Source of the DNA: Paracentrotus lividus | Lineage: Eukaryota; Echinodermata; Echinoidea; Camarodonta; Echinidae | Reading direction: 5' to 3' | Length of the DNA stretch: 64,000 nt | Assembly: GCA_940671915.1 (NCBI GenBank) | Contig: CALNVZ010000174.1 | Coordinates: 1,494,992 to 1,558,991, forward strand | In this document: positions 28,768 to 41,567 of the stretch, in pieces | How positions within the stretch are numbered: position 1 is the stretch's first letter | Layout of the letters: each line of letters starts with the position of its first letter | Notes under the pieces: generated by a model | What the model was told of the DNA's origin: nothing | The model's database searches: none | The model's input: only the letters and a program-made list of their open reading frames with translations | Translations under genes and position numbers: made by a program

Positions 28768-29019
28768 CTGAACCACTGATTATCTTGAAAATGTATTGTT
28801 GCTAACAGTGATTGTCTAAATGAAGTTAAATCAACATGGATTGCGATGTCCATGCGTATTGCGGGATAAAATACTATAAGAGTTGCCGTGGTAATAAGAT
28901 TACGATGTATCTAAAACCTGAATATTAGGAAGTGTTCGAGACATATAGTATAAATATGAAAACTCAATAATCAGATGTACTTCATTGATATTTTATTATT
29001 ATTATTATTATTACTATTA

Positions 29020-29059
<40 letters not shown>

Positions 29060-30002
29060 GTTGATAAATTAACTTTGCACATTTTAAGAAAATAATAATT
29101 AGTGTCTGTTGACGAAATTATAAGAAATCATAATTAGTGTCTCTGCAAAAGGAACTTGAGAGCAAGTATAGTAAGAAAAAGTATTATCATGGATATCGTA
29201 AAGAATTATGGTTGATCGGTTATCGAAAACTGGTAAGAGACAAATATTGATTTAGGAAATAGATTAAAATGCAATCAAACCGGTTGGCTATTAGACGAGT
29301 GGACGAGTTAATAGATCAAGTGGTCAATAGGCTAACTGAGATTTAGACAAGTATTAATAAATTGGACTAGGGAGAAATTATTCAAATTACAAGTAGACCA
29401 AAATGGAATTTAGCCCATGTGTATTTAGAAATCAGAAAATTGGCCAACTGATGTTAGTCCAAAAGAATATGAACCGATCCACTCTGGTCTGGCATACCCG
29501 CTGTTGTTTGAACGGTTTTTTTCTCAACAATGCAAGCAAATTAGAATTCAGATCGTCCTGTCTTGTAGGCTACGTAGCAAATTTGTGATAAAAAGTATAA
29601 AAATGTTCGCAGTGAGCATATTCTAATTTATGCGCTATTTTGTTCATAAAATCGTTCACGGTTCAAACGGTTGTTATTTCTTTTTAGAAGGTTAAAATGA
29701 GAATACAGTAGATTTGTATACCATAATGTTTTACCGTAGAGGCGGATATAATGTTTTATGTTATTCGCAAAATAAGGACGAGAACATACTTATCAGTGGT
29801 TCTGTCTTGTACATGAGTAAAATTGTAATAGCGAGTATATCAATGTTCGCAGCCAGCATAATTACTATAGATAAGATTTTCATTTATGGCGCAATTTTGT
29901 TCATAAAATCGCTCTCGGTTATTTTGTTCTGGTGTTTGGGCCTACTCCTCGTTACATACAATTTATTTTAGATCATAATAATGTTTTTAACGCAGAGGGC
30001 GG

Positions 30003-30076
<74 letters not shown>

Positions 30077-30594
30077 TTTTTTCGGAAAGCAAAATGAGGA
30101 CGGGGGGGGGGATCATGTTTGTATCTAACGTAGAGGGTGGAAATGGTATTACATGTTATTTCCAAAGCAAAATAACCCTTCCGCTGCGGGGCGGTATTTG
30201 CGAATTCACTCCCCTGTGACGGAGCCATTTCTCAGCTTGGATAGTTCGGCCGAAATTTGGGGGTAGTTTCACTTCAAAAAGCTGTTATCTTTCTTTTAAA
30301 ATGTGAATCATAAAAAGATTTGAACACAAAACTTTAAAGCTAAGTTTCTTCTTTAACTTGCTGAAATATGGTCTGAAATCGTGGAGAATAAAGCTGTAAA
30401 TTTTTAAATGAAAATGTAACCTCTTTTACGGCTTTTCGATATGTTGACTTTCCTATTTGTTTTGTGCAAAACAGCTTTTATTTGATCGCACGCACGACAG
30501 CACGCACGGTTTGACACTGGCAATTGTATGAACTTCCGGCTTTTCGTCTCCAAGCACACATGCGTCGTCTGCTAAGTTTGTAAGAAAACTCTCA
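28768..30594. other. Non-coding tract, unit 2
   Basis: Repeat of 24343-26168, with (ATT)n, (TA)n, poly-T and a G run in the same order. No gene supported. Confidence 0.7.
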
Positions 30595-32997
30595 GGCCCG
30601 TATTCTGTTCCGGGGTTTAGAGTTGTGCTGTCGCACGAAAATAGTAAGGGTAATGAGACGAGAATGCAACGCTGATTTGCACGCTTCTCTATGAAGCGTC
30701 AGTGAAGCGTGCGTCCTATCGTACGAAAGTAGATTCAGATGACGTCATTCGGGATCAATTATGTACACACATTCTAAAGAATTCTAAACTAGGGGTATAG
30801 GTGGTTTAGAATTTGATATGGCTTTGCGATTTTTATGTCGGAGGAAGCTAATTTATCTATTTTCTCGTTAAATTGAAGTTAAAGGTTGTTAGAACTTTGT
30901 TTAAGAATTAGGTGCATTATAGAACTGTCCACAACGATTAGATTAATTGCATGTTAATCATCAAAAATGACATTTCCCGACACGATTGAAGTGTTAGTTT
31001 GACCTGCAATATTGTAGAGAGGACAACTGACGCTAAAACCAACAATAAATAAACTATATGGTGGCAAGTCACTTGTCATTACACTGGAAAAACGGATTTG
31101 GAACTAGTTTGAGACTAATTTGAGAATGGTATGAAATGATTTGGATGTTTTTTTTGTCGCGCAGACGTCTCAGAGACGTCTCCGAGATATTCCCACGACC
31201 AAGCGCGGCGATTTCATGTCACGACGGGGAGGCGGGGGTGGGGGGACAGAAACACCCAAAAGTGAAAAAAAATACACTCAAAATTCGCATACTTCGCACA
31301 TTATGCAGAAACTAATGAAAATAATTGCGAGCGCGAAGCGCGAGCCGGAAATTTTTGCCTTATAATAACATTTAGCATCTTATTTGACATACATTTTACC
31401 TCTTTATTAGCCTCACAAGCTAATCACTACATAAAAATTGTTCATTTTTAAAAATCGAAGGGGGACGATCCCCCCATAAAAAATCGAGGGAGGGGGGACA
31501 CGTCCACCCCCCGTCTCCCGGGATCGCCGCGAATGCTCGCGACAGAAAATATATATATATATATATAGGAGACGTCCTGATGGAGTATCGAGTCGCGGGA
31601 CAAGTGAGATACCACCTTTATGGTGGGAAAATAGAACATGCTTACGAATGTGTGTGTTTTTTTTCTGTCGTGGAGACGTCTCTGATGATACATAAAACAA
31701 TTATCGGAGACGTCTCCGAGTGTTCGAGTCTCAGAGACATCTCCACGACGTCAGATACCACCTATACGTCCATAATTTTCTACAGAGGAGAAAAACACCA
31801 TTATCATTTTCAACTGAGAATGCAAACTAATGTTTTCTTTCAAGACTACTGAATTATTAATGGCACTTGACAATAAAATACGCCCACTCGATTTCCTTTT
31901 TTGCATATATTATGTGTGTTGCTATGTGAGACAAGAAACGTGTTTGTCAGTCATAGCAACAAATAGTTATGCAAATTGGATTCAAAATACTAAACGAGAA
32001 GTTCATTCAGGCAATTGGGTCCGCCCTGAATCTGAAACCTTTGTCCGTTGTCATTGTGCTATGTCAGCCATAACCTGGAACCGCTAAGCTTCTCAAAGAA
32101 AAGATAATCCGTGCTTTGATAATATACCTCGTTAAGCATGGATTACATTTTTCATCACAATAAAGAACTTCCCGCTCCATTTCAAATATAGCCGAGCATA
32201 CATACATACAACATGTACAAAAATACACACAAAAAGAATGGAAACAAATTCCACCATTCTTCAAAGTTCCATAATTATTTATAATTATTTGATAGATGTA
32301 GGGATTTCGAGGCCGAGTGGATATTGTTAATGAACATTGACGTTTTATTGTTTATGTGTATGGCTCTGTAAAGAGTTGAATATTTAAATAGTGGAAAATT
32401 TATATTTTACCCCTTCCCATTATTACAACTTTTGCCCCTCCCAAATAAGAAAAAAACAAACAAACAAAAAACAAAACAAGATAGTAATAAGAAAAAGATT
32501 GATGCGCATGCACCTAACGTGAGACTTTTGCGCTTGCATGTAGCGTGATATCGGAATCAAATTCAACGTTTCATTGCCCTTTGGCCAAATATGGGCACTT
32601 CACATTTGTGAAAGAAAAAATTCGTGGAGCTATTTAGGAGATTAATTCAAAGAATAAAACTCCCTTTCCACCTCCGTGGTTAATTGTTCCCATCCCAGGC
32701 CACTGAATTGTTAATGAATGGGACGTGATATTTGAAAATGCATGACAAGCGACAATGCACAACACTCGGCAGTCAAAGGATAAAGCGGCTACAAACAATC
32801 ATTGTTGCGTCATTATTTCAATGGATTTCCGGTTTTATCTAGTGCATTTCAGTGCACTAGAAACTTCCAGCTGTACGGAAGTTGTACACGTTTGGGAGGT
32901 TTTTTCGTCCTGGAAGTTTTTTCTCGTACGGCGCTATATTGTTCGATTCTATTGTCAATTGCCGTACAACTCTAAAACCCGTAACAGAATACGGGCC
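30595..32997. mobile_element. H1, 2.4-kb TCA-flanked non-autonomous DNA element (Harbinger-like)
   Basis: The left end GGCCCGTATTCTGTTCCGGG matches, in inverted orientation, the right end (CCCGTAACAGAATACGGGCC); similarity continues inward through GTTTTAGAGTTGT. TCA lies directly outside both ends (30592-30594 and 32998-33000). A 3-bp T-N-A duplication and GG(G/C)C-type ends fit the PIF/Harbinger superfamily, but no transposase or Myb-like protein is readable, so this is a non-autonomous member. Inside, 31150-31770 is rich in GAGACGTCTC and AGATACCACC palindromic motifs, as if a second small element had inserted. A hairpin CTAGTGCA...TGCACTAG lies near 32838-32861. A reverse-oriented relative starts at 40049. 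Confidence 0.65.
31150..31770. repeat. GAGACGTCTC palindrome cluster within H1
   Basis: Several copies of the self-complementary 10-mer GAGACGTCTC and near variants, with GTGAGATACCACC at about 31605 and GTCAGATACCACC at about 31749. It also contains GAGCGCGAAGCGCGAGC near 31329 and a (TA)n run near 31548. Same family as the element at 38596. Confidence 0.7.
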
Positions 32998-33000
32998 TCA

Positions 33001-33854
33001 GAGTCGCAGGAGTTCTATAGCATGTTATATAACGGGTCCCTTTGTCATGCTATACATGTAGTCATTCTTTGAAAGAGGAAATTCAAAAAGGGTGATGTTA
33101 GTATGATTGCACACTTACATACATATCCATACATATCCTGCTGTGTACTATTCAAGCCTGAATTACTGTTTTCATATCGTGTTAAAACACGTTTTAAATG
33201 GGGGAAAAATGTATCAAGAATCCATCTCTCTCTTGTTCTATCTATCTCTCTCCTTTCTTCTTTATCTGTCTTCTCCATACTCTTTGCTTCTGCCTCTCTA
33301 TGTGCGTCATAGGAACATAAATAACACATATGTTTGGTATAGGATGAATGACCATATTCGCATTATTTTCGTAATGTACTGAACTTCATGAAATCACTAT
33401 TTTTTGCTGAGCTCAGTTATAGAAAAGTCTGATATTTACGGTAATTCGCAATGAATAAGTACATATAAAAATATTAAACAAACAAACATGGGGAAAATTC
33501 TTCAAAGAAAAATAAGGCCAGGAATGGGAGGAAGAAAGTGAAGACGGAAGGAAACTTAGTAAAACTGATACAAATGTATTATAATTGGAGTCACACACCC
33601 ATCACCCTCGCCCTCTAAAAAAAATTACATTGGCTACATATTCAGCTGATATTCACACATCTGAACAAAAATGTTTGTATGTATGGATATTTCTTGACAC
33701 CATAAAAAAAAAACAGCGACATAATACACAAGATACATTGTATATATTATTTTGCTTTCCTAACCAACATCTCTTTCTGAACGCTATATGATTAAATCAT
33801 TTCATCTTTTTCAATGTGAGATTGAATTTAAGTGTCGCAAAATAAGATGTTGTT

Positions 33855-33889
<35 letters not shown>

Positions 33890-34104
33890 AGAGAGAGAGA
33901 AAGAGAGGGGGGCGGGTGGGGCTAAAATAGGAAAAGGAAATGAAATGAAAATCCGTGGCCCCAGCATCTTCCCGTTTGCTGATATATTCAATAATTTTAG
34001 GACAACGAATAATTAATGACATATTTCTATAAAGACATTTCAAAATAACAGAAATTGATGGATGCAATCCTTTCTCTCTATCTCCCTTTATCCTTCCTTA
34101 TGCA
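33001..34104. other. Non-coding tract up to the assembly gap
   Basis: No gene supported. CT-rich stretch at about 33225-33300, and a GA microsatellite at about 33854-33912 that includes a G run. Matches 9590-10730 of block A. Confidence 0.7.
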
Positions 34105-34129
34105 NNNNNNNNNNNNNNNNNNNNNNNNN
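34105..34129. other. Assembly gap, 25 N
   Basis: Exactly 25 unknown bases. The sequence to the right does not continue from the left flank: it goes back to sequence already present at about 30961, so the gap sits at a repeat restart. Confidence 0.99.
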
Positions 34130-36721
34130 TTTTCAAAAATGACATTTTCCGACACCGATTGAAGTGTTAGTTTGACCTACATATTGTAGAGAGGACAACT
34201 GACGCTAAAACCAACAATAAATAAACTAATGGTGGCAAGTCACTTGTCATTACACTGGAAAAACGGATTTGGAACTAGTTTGAGACTAATTTGAGAATGG
34301 TATGAAATGATTTTGGATGTTTTTTTTGTCGCGCAGACGTCTCAGAGACGTCTCCGAGATATTCCCACGACCAAGCGCGGCGATTTCATGTCACACGGGG
34401 AGGCGGGGGTGGGGGGACAGAAACACCCAAAGTGAAAAATAATACACTCAAAATTCGCATACTTCGCACATTATGCAGAAACTAATGAAAATAATTGCGA
34501 GCGCGAAGCGCGAGCCGGAAATTTTGCCTATAATAACATTTAGCATCTTATTTGACATACATTTTACCTCTTTATTAGCCTCACAAGCTAATCACTACAT
34601 AAAAATTGTTCATTTTTAAAAATCGAAGGGGGACGATCCCCCCATAAAAATCGAGGGAGGGGGGACACGTCCACCCCCCGTCTCCCCGGGATCGCCGCGA
34701 ATGCTCGCGACAGAAAATATATATATATATATATAGGAGACGTCCTGATGGAGTATTCGAGTCGCGGGGACAAAGTGAGATACCACCTTTATGGTGGGAA
34801 AATAGAACATGCTTACGAATGTGTGTGTTTTTTCTGTCGTGGAGACGTCTCTGATGATACATAAAACAATTATCGGAGACGTCTCCGAGTGTTCGAGTCT
34901 CAGAGACATCTCCACGACGTCAGATACCACCTATACGTCCATAATTTCTACAGAGGAGAAAAACACCATTATCATTTTCAACTGAGAATGCAAACTAATG
35001 TTTTCTTTCAAGACTACTGAATTATTAATGGCACTTGACATAAAATACGCCCACTCGATTTCCTTTTTTGCATATATTAGTGTTGCTATGTGAGACAAGA
35101 AACGTGTTTGTCAGTCATAGCAACAAATAGTTATGCAAATTGGATTCAAAATACTAAACGAGAAGTTCATTCAGGCAATTGGGTCCGCCTGAATCTGAAA
35201 CCTTTGTCCGTTGTCATTGTGCTATGTCAGCCATAACCTGGAACCGCTAAGCTTCTCAAAGAAAAAGATAATCCGTGCTTTGATAATATACCTCGTTAAG
35301 CATGGATTACATTTTTCATCACAATAAAAGAACTTCCCGCTCCATTTCAAATATAGCCAGCATACATACATACAACATGTACAAAAATACACACAAAAAG
35401 AATGGAAACAAATTCCACCATTCTTCAAAGGTCCATAATTATTTATAATTATTTGATAGATGTAGGATTTCGAGGCCGAGTGGATATTGTTAATGAACAT
35501 TGACGTTTTATTGTTTATGTGTATGGCTCTGTAAAGAGTTGAATATTTAAATAGTGGAAAATTTATATTTTACCCCTTCCCATTATTACAACTTTTGCCC
35601 CTCCCAAATAAGAAAAAAACAAACAAACAAAAAACAAAACAAGATAGTAATAAAAAAAGATTGATGCGCATGCACCTAACGTGAGACTTTTGCGCATGCA
35701 TGTAGCGTGATATCGGAATCAAATTCAACGTTTCATTTGCCCTTTGGCCAAATATGGGCACTTCACATTTGTGAAAGAAAAAATTCGTGGAGCTATTTAG
35801 GAGATTAATTCAAAAGAATAAAACTCCCTTTCCACCTCCGTGGTTAATTGTTCCCATCCCAGGCCACTGATTGTTAATGAATGGGACGTGATATTGAAAA
35901 TGCATGACAAGCGACAATGCACAAACTCGGCAGTCAAAGGATAAAGCGGCTACAAACAATCATTGTTGCGTCATTATTTCAATGGATTTCCGGTTTTATC
36001 TAGTGCATTTCAGTGCACTAGAAACTTCCAGCTGTACGGAAGTTGTACACGTTTGGGAGGTTTTTTTCGTCCTGGAAGTTTTTTCTCGTACGGCGCTATA
36101 TTGTTCGATTCTATTGTCAATTGCCGTACAACTCTAAAACCGCTAACAGAATACGGGCCTCAGAGTCGCAGGAGTTCTATAGCATGTTATATAACGGTCC
36201 CTTTGTCATGCTTATACATGTAGTCATTCTTTGAAAAGAGGAAATTCAAAAAGGGTGATGTTAGTATGATTGCACACTTACATACATATCCATAATCCTG
36301 CTGTGTACTATTCAAGCCTGAATTACTGTTTTCATATCGTGTTAAAACACGTTTTAAATGGGGGAAAAAATGTATCAAATAATCTCTCTCTCTTGTTCTA
36401 TCTATCTCTCTCCTCTTCTTCTTTATCTGTCTTCTCCCATACTCTTTGCTTCTGCCTCTCTATGTGCGTCATAGGAACATAATAACACATATGTTTGGTA
36501 TAGGATGAATGACCATATTCGCATTATTTTCGTAATGTACTGAACTTCATGAAATCACTATTTTTTGCTGAGCTCAGTTATAGAAAAGTCTGATATTTAC
36601 GGTAATTCGCAATGAATAAGTACATAAAAAATATTAACAAACAAACATGGGGAAAATTCTTCAAAGAAAAATAAGGCCAGGAATGGGAGGAAGAAAAGTG
36701 AAGACGGAAGGAAACTTAGTA
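34130..36721. repeat. Third copy of the H1 to flank segment
   Basis: Repeats about 30958-33555 almost exactly, including H1 from part-way inside to its right end at 36159 (followed by TCA). At about 36721 it switches to sequence that in block A lies roughly 500 bp farther on (10740), so a short internal stretch is skipped. No gene supported. Confidence 0.9.
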
Positions 36722-38595
36722 ATCCTCATCCTACCAGTGAAACACGCAATTTTACTCTTGTCATCTCTTTCTCTTTCTATCTCTCTCTCTCTCTCCGTGA
36801 AAACACCCTTACGGAACCCTTGCGCGATAAAAACAAAACAAAACAAAACAACAACAGACATTTACAACAAAAAAATGAAAACGAATAAAAGCAGAAAAAG
36901 AAATGGAGAGGAGAAACATAATGTATACTGAAAAAAGGTGATCGATCTAGAAAGATTCGCATGGGACATCACAATCGGCCATATCCACACAGTTTGGTAC
37001 ATTTTATTATTGAAGCATAATAATATTGTATGTATAAACATTTTACTTCTCATCAATATATATTGGCACACATGTATTTGTAGATCGAAAAGGTCGAGAA
37101 AAAAAATTAGGGGAGAATTCAATATTACATGAAATTATGTGTCAAGTTATCTGCCTGTATTACAATTTTCACAGCCCCTTCATCAGTAGAATTTGGGCTA
37201 AGATGACAGTGATAACTTTGTGGTATAATCACAAGCAAAGCTATCACTAATTAACAGCTTGTGATACCAGGATGTTGGGTGTCATGACTACGCCTTGGAG
37301 ATGCCTTGGAGACACAATAGTGAGAAGGTAAACTCCGGGCTCCGCAAAGAATAGTTATTGATTATCGGGATGGAGACAATAGACATAATATGGACTACCC
37401 TGTAATGTTCATACCCTTTTTGTTACCATCTCCTACGAAAGCAGATCTACTTCTCTGTACATGTAAGCTTTGTATCATCAAGCACATAGTCTCCTATAAT
37501 AAGCCTACATAATATCCTTACATGCTTAGATAAACATTCTAAAATGGGTTCAAATCAACTTTTTACAAGTTTTTTTTCAAGAAAATAAAAATAAGGTGCA
37601 AATCAGTGGTTGTAATTTAGCGAGTTAAAAAAAAACAAGTTCAATGAAATCGTTAATTCAGTGACTTGGTATAAAAGTACATGGATTTGATCAACTGTGA
37701 TATTCCAAGAAACTACCCGTTTAGCAATGTATTGCTCCTGTCGCGTACTAGTAATGAAATTATTTCCCAAACAAATTTTTATTTTATTTTGAAAACAGTC
37801 CTTCAACGGGGGATAAAAAGCTCAGCCCCTTTTGATTCGGTATTTCTTTTTATTCACTTCACGAAAATCGCGCTTTCCCTCTTTACTCTTTTCGCTTTTA
37901 TACTATTTCATGTCCGTTTTTCCAATGTGTAATTCACTCTCCCCCCCCCCCCTAATTATAACGAAAAGAACGGCCAACCTGATGGTATCACGCAAAGAAT
38001 TGTGGGATAACTGGCGCGCGCGTACGGCTGTACGAGTCCTCTTCTATCACCCGTTTGTTTATGTACACAAAGATCGTTTGCGAAAAAGCAGACAAGAAGA
38101 GATCCGTGGTTGTTACAAAATCACATTTTTCTTGGAAATTTCAAATTGAAAGGGTATGATTTTTTTACAGGATAGTAATAGTTGGTGTTCTTAGAAGGGA
38201 TTTCAGTACATATTTACTTCTTATTCTTTCTAAATAGCGGGTAAATATTGCTCTGAAAATTAATCTATTTTGTGGGCCATATATGGGCCTGCCGCAGCGG
38301 AAGGGATAAGGACAAAAACGATCAAAATGAGTGGGAAGCTACAGGCAATATTTTCTTCATTTTATTCCCTCATTTCCAAAACGACACCAACAAAGACAAC
38401 ACCTGAAGGGCCCCAAATCCACTGAGCAGAGACCCTTGAAAGACATCTGAAAGACTAAAAATCAAATAGATTTTTTAGCTGTCTCCAAGATCAGTCAAAC
38501 ATGTTAAATTCACTCTTCCATAGGAATGGCTCCAAAATCCCCCTGAAAGACCACTGGCAGACCAAAAGAAAAAAACTTTCAGGCAAGATCCCTAT
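36722..38595. other. Non-coding tract, block B
   Basis: No gene supported. CT microsatellite at about 36778-36796 and a C run near 37942. Matches block A from 10741 to about 11330 well, then only in patches. Confidence 0.65.
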
Positions 38596-38845
38596 GGGTG
38601 GTATCTCACTTGTCGGAGACGTCTCCACGACAGAATAGAAAATTTCGTCTTCGCGACAGATAAAAAGTATTAGAGACGTCTCCACGACAATTTATGAAAA
38701 AAGTCTGAAGTAGTCCCAAATCCGTCTCCGAAACTCAGAATACGTCTCCGCGATATCTGAGACGTCTCTAATTCTTTTTATCCGTCGCGGAGACGAAATT
38801 TTCTATTCTGTCGCGGAGACGTCTCCGCGAAGTGAGATACCATCC
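38596..38845. mobile_element. GAGACGTCTC palindromic MITE
   Basis: Two arms of about 87 bp (38596-38682 and 38759-38845) are inverted copies of each other. Reading inward from either side gives TGGTATCTCACTT, GGAGACGTCTCC, GACAGAATAGAAAATTTCGT and AGAGACGTCTC in the same order. CTAT lies at both edges and may be the target duplication. There is no coding content, so this is a hairpin-forming non-autonomous element. Related pieces lie at 31150-31770 and 58676-58990. Confidence 0.8.
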
Positions 38846-40048
38846 TATAGTACCAGTAGCGGACACAGAATGATTTTGTACAATGAAAGTATCGGGCCCA
38901 TGCGTAAACATAATAGAGCCGCTTGTTTCCCCAGACAATTGGGCCCGAGAATTGCATTCAATTCGGATATTTTGGATCCGCCCCTGCGTACCTTGAAGAA
39001 AATCGCTAGGATTTTATTGAGAGACCATTGAGAGATCACTGAGAGATAATGTGGCGTTCTGCAAGAGATACAGATTAATCGAGTTCTCTGATAAACTGAC
39101 CAAGACACTGAGCAGTATTCCAGTGATTTTCGCGGGAAAAAAAGAATAGAGATTATCGAAAGATCCTTTTAAAAAAATACTAAGACCTTTGGACGTTTAT
39201 TGAGAGACAGATGAAAAACTGATCAATGACCACAGCAAGATCACTTCCCTAAAAGATTGCTGAAAGTTTTTGACAACATGAAGCACAAAATCACCAGAAA
39301 ATCTTTCGGCAATTTTGAAAGACTTCGGAGATCGACGAAATTTTAGTGCAACACCATTAAAAGACAAAACGATTGTCTTGCAGCGGTCTCTCTCTCTCTC
39401 TCTCTCGGGCGAATTATGATTTTAAGGAAAATAAGAAAGTAAAAACTTTGCCTAGTTCATGATATTAACGTTTAGTTTTCGTACTTTATTTGTATTTCTT
39501 TGCTATAATATGCCTTTTCAAATGATTTGTTTTGTATTGTTTTGACAATGATTCTAAAGTTCAAGATTTGGAAGCTTTTGTTGCATAAATATGGGGCATA
39601 TTTATTCGTTACATGATGGTGGTGTGTTGCGACAGTAGTACATTAATAAAACTGCATTGACGATTTATAACAATAATCACTGGCCCAATGATATAAGATA
39701 AGACTTTGAAATATTACTTTTATACGCTACTCCCAATATTTCTTGTACTCACTAAAACAAAAGATGCAAAGTTTGGAAATGTATTGCTTTTATAACACGT
39801 GTCATTGTACAAATTAAATGTTATTGCGTATAACATTATAGCCCATACATTAATTTTGTAATATTGATTTCCTGCTTTCACTTTATCTCATATTAATAGG
39901 AAATCATTACCGGAAGCAAGTGATTGTATAAAACGACACTTAAAGCTGGGATATTGTTTTGTCAAATCTGAAATTCAAAACTTTCAATGTGTGAATATGG
40001 AAAAAAATGCAAAATGCACAATAAGATCTTAATAAAAACACAATGACC
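38846..40048. other. Non-coding tract before H2
   Basis: No gene supported. Repeated GAGAGA(C/T)CA and CTGAAAGAC-like words at 39010-39330, and a CT microsatellite at about 39387-39407. Matches block A 14050-16210 in patches. Confidence 0.6.
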
Positions 40049-40689
40049 CATATTCTGCTGCAGAGTCGAGAGTTGTACGACATTAAACGATAGGATCACA
40101 CAATAGCACCGTACAAGAAAAAACTTTCAGTACGAACATGACGAAAGGAAACTTCCGAACTTGAACAACTGATGTCCTGCTGGAAGTTACTAGTGCACTG
40201 GAACGCACAAGATTAAACCGGAAATCCATTGAAATAATGAAGCAACAATCTTTTGTTTGCAGCCACTTGACAATTTAGCTATCCATTGACTCGTGTTTTT
40301 GTTGTATTGGTTGAAAGACGCTTGCATGCAGTTTTAAATATCACGCCCTATTCATTAATGATTCAGTGGCCTTGGAACAATAAGGCCTGAAAATTTTCAG
40401 TTAAAAAAAAGGACAATAGTTTTATTCCATCTGAAAATATTATTTACTTTAATTGCCTGAATGAACTTTTCTTATAGTATTTTGAATCCAATTTGCATAT
40501 CTTAGTTGTTTCTTTTCTGACATAGCAACACACTTATATAGGGGAGACCGGGGACAATTGTAACACGGGGCAATTGTAACAGAGGCTCCCATCCCTAGCA
40601 GAAACAGAGCATGTGCAGTTCATCGCTCCACATGATGTTTGAGTGTAAACATATTTAACGGTTCGTTGAACTTTCTACAGCAGAAAAAT

Positions 40690-41057
40690 CTTCTTTTTTT
40701 TTCTCTCTTTTTTTTTTTTTAGCAGGAAAGTAATATTTCACAGAGCCCAATGTTTTACTTCTGGACAAATATGTGGTTGAGCTGTGGCTGTCATTTTTAT
40801 TTATTTAGAAATTAGAAATTACATTCTTAGGCCTGTATTTTGCTAAATTTTCAACGATGAATACCAAAGTTAAAATCTCTCCAAACATGGTCGCCAACCT
40901 GGGGGGCAGTAGTAACAATAGCGTTAAGTAAGTACATTTGCCCCGCCCGTACCTATCCCCGGGACAATTCAGCGCGCTGCCATCGCCCGTACAGAGCACG
41001 TAAACTTCTGCAATAACCCCATGTATATAGCAAGTGGAAAATATAATGTACCTTGAG
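40690..41057. other. Inner left part of element E
   Basis: No gene supported. T-rich run at 40694-40720, then unique sequence shared with 17200-17525. Block A and B similarity stops at about 41010. Confidence 0.6.
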
Positions 41058-41230
41058 CAGTGGCGGATCCAGGCAGGGGGGGGGGGGCAGGGGACGCGCG
41101 CCCCCTCTATAATTTAAAAAACCACTCATTGACTTTCTATGTTAAAATTTGATGTTTTCGGCTGCTTCCCCTAATTTTCACAATTTTCGGGATGCGCCCC
41201 CCGTATTTCGAAATCCTGGATCCGCCACTG
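41058..41230. mobile_element. 173-bp MITE with CAGTGGCGGATCCAGG ends
   Basis: CAGTGGCGGATCCAGG at the left and its exact inverse CCTGGATCCGCCACTG at the right, with CTTGAG directly outside both ends (41052-41057 and 41231-41236) as target duplication. A G run follows the left end. No coding content. hAT-like ends are suggested by the CAGTGG start, but a 6-bp duplication leaves the superfamily open. It is absent from the matching place in block A. Confidence 0.85.
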
Positions 41231-41319
41231 CTTGAGTCAAGCATTGTCATGTTTTATTATAATTAGCTTATGTGGTTAATGTTGTTTAAATCTGTTACAT
41301 TTGCATGTGTTACCATGCG

Positions 41320-41560
41320 CGTATTTGGGGGGGGGGGCTTGTACGGGCCCGGGCCCCCCGGGGGGCGCGCAGGGGGCCTCGCCGAAAAGAGGAAGAAAAT
41401 GGGAGAAAAAGGAAGAATAAAAAAGAACGAAAAAAAGGAAAAAAAATAAAAGGAAAAAGGGGGAAAGAGGAAGGAAGAAAAAGAAAAAAAAAAAAAAAAA
41501 AAAAAAAGAGAGAGAAGAGAGAAAGGAAAGGGAAAAAAAGGAGAGGGGATGGGGCGCCCT
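41320..41560. repeat. G-run and purine-rich low-complexity tract
   Basis: A G run (about 41328-41337), a short GC palindrome (GGGCCCGGGCCCC), then about 160 bp of A/G-only sequence. Lys/Arg-rich and Phe/Leu-rich frames through it are composition artefacts. Confidence 0.85.
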
Positions 41561-41567
41561 TAAACAA

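Larger units (their letters stand above)
26533..30957. repeat. Tandem duplication, unit 2 (about 4.43 kb)
   Basis: Restarts inside satellite sequence (GAGGACATGATTATAAGTAG, as at 22094) and repeats the NAT-like gene and downstream tract. After 30957 the sequence continues past the point where unit 1 was cut, so unit 2 is the one joined to the rest of H1. Confidence 0.93.
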
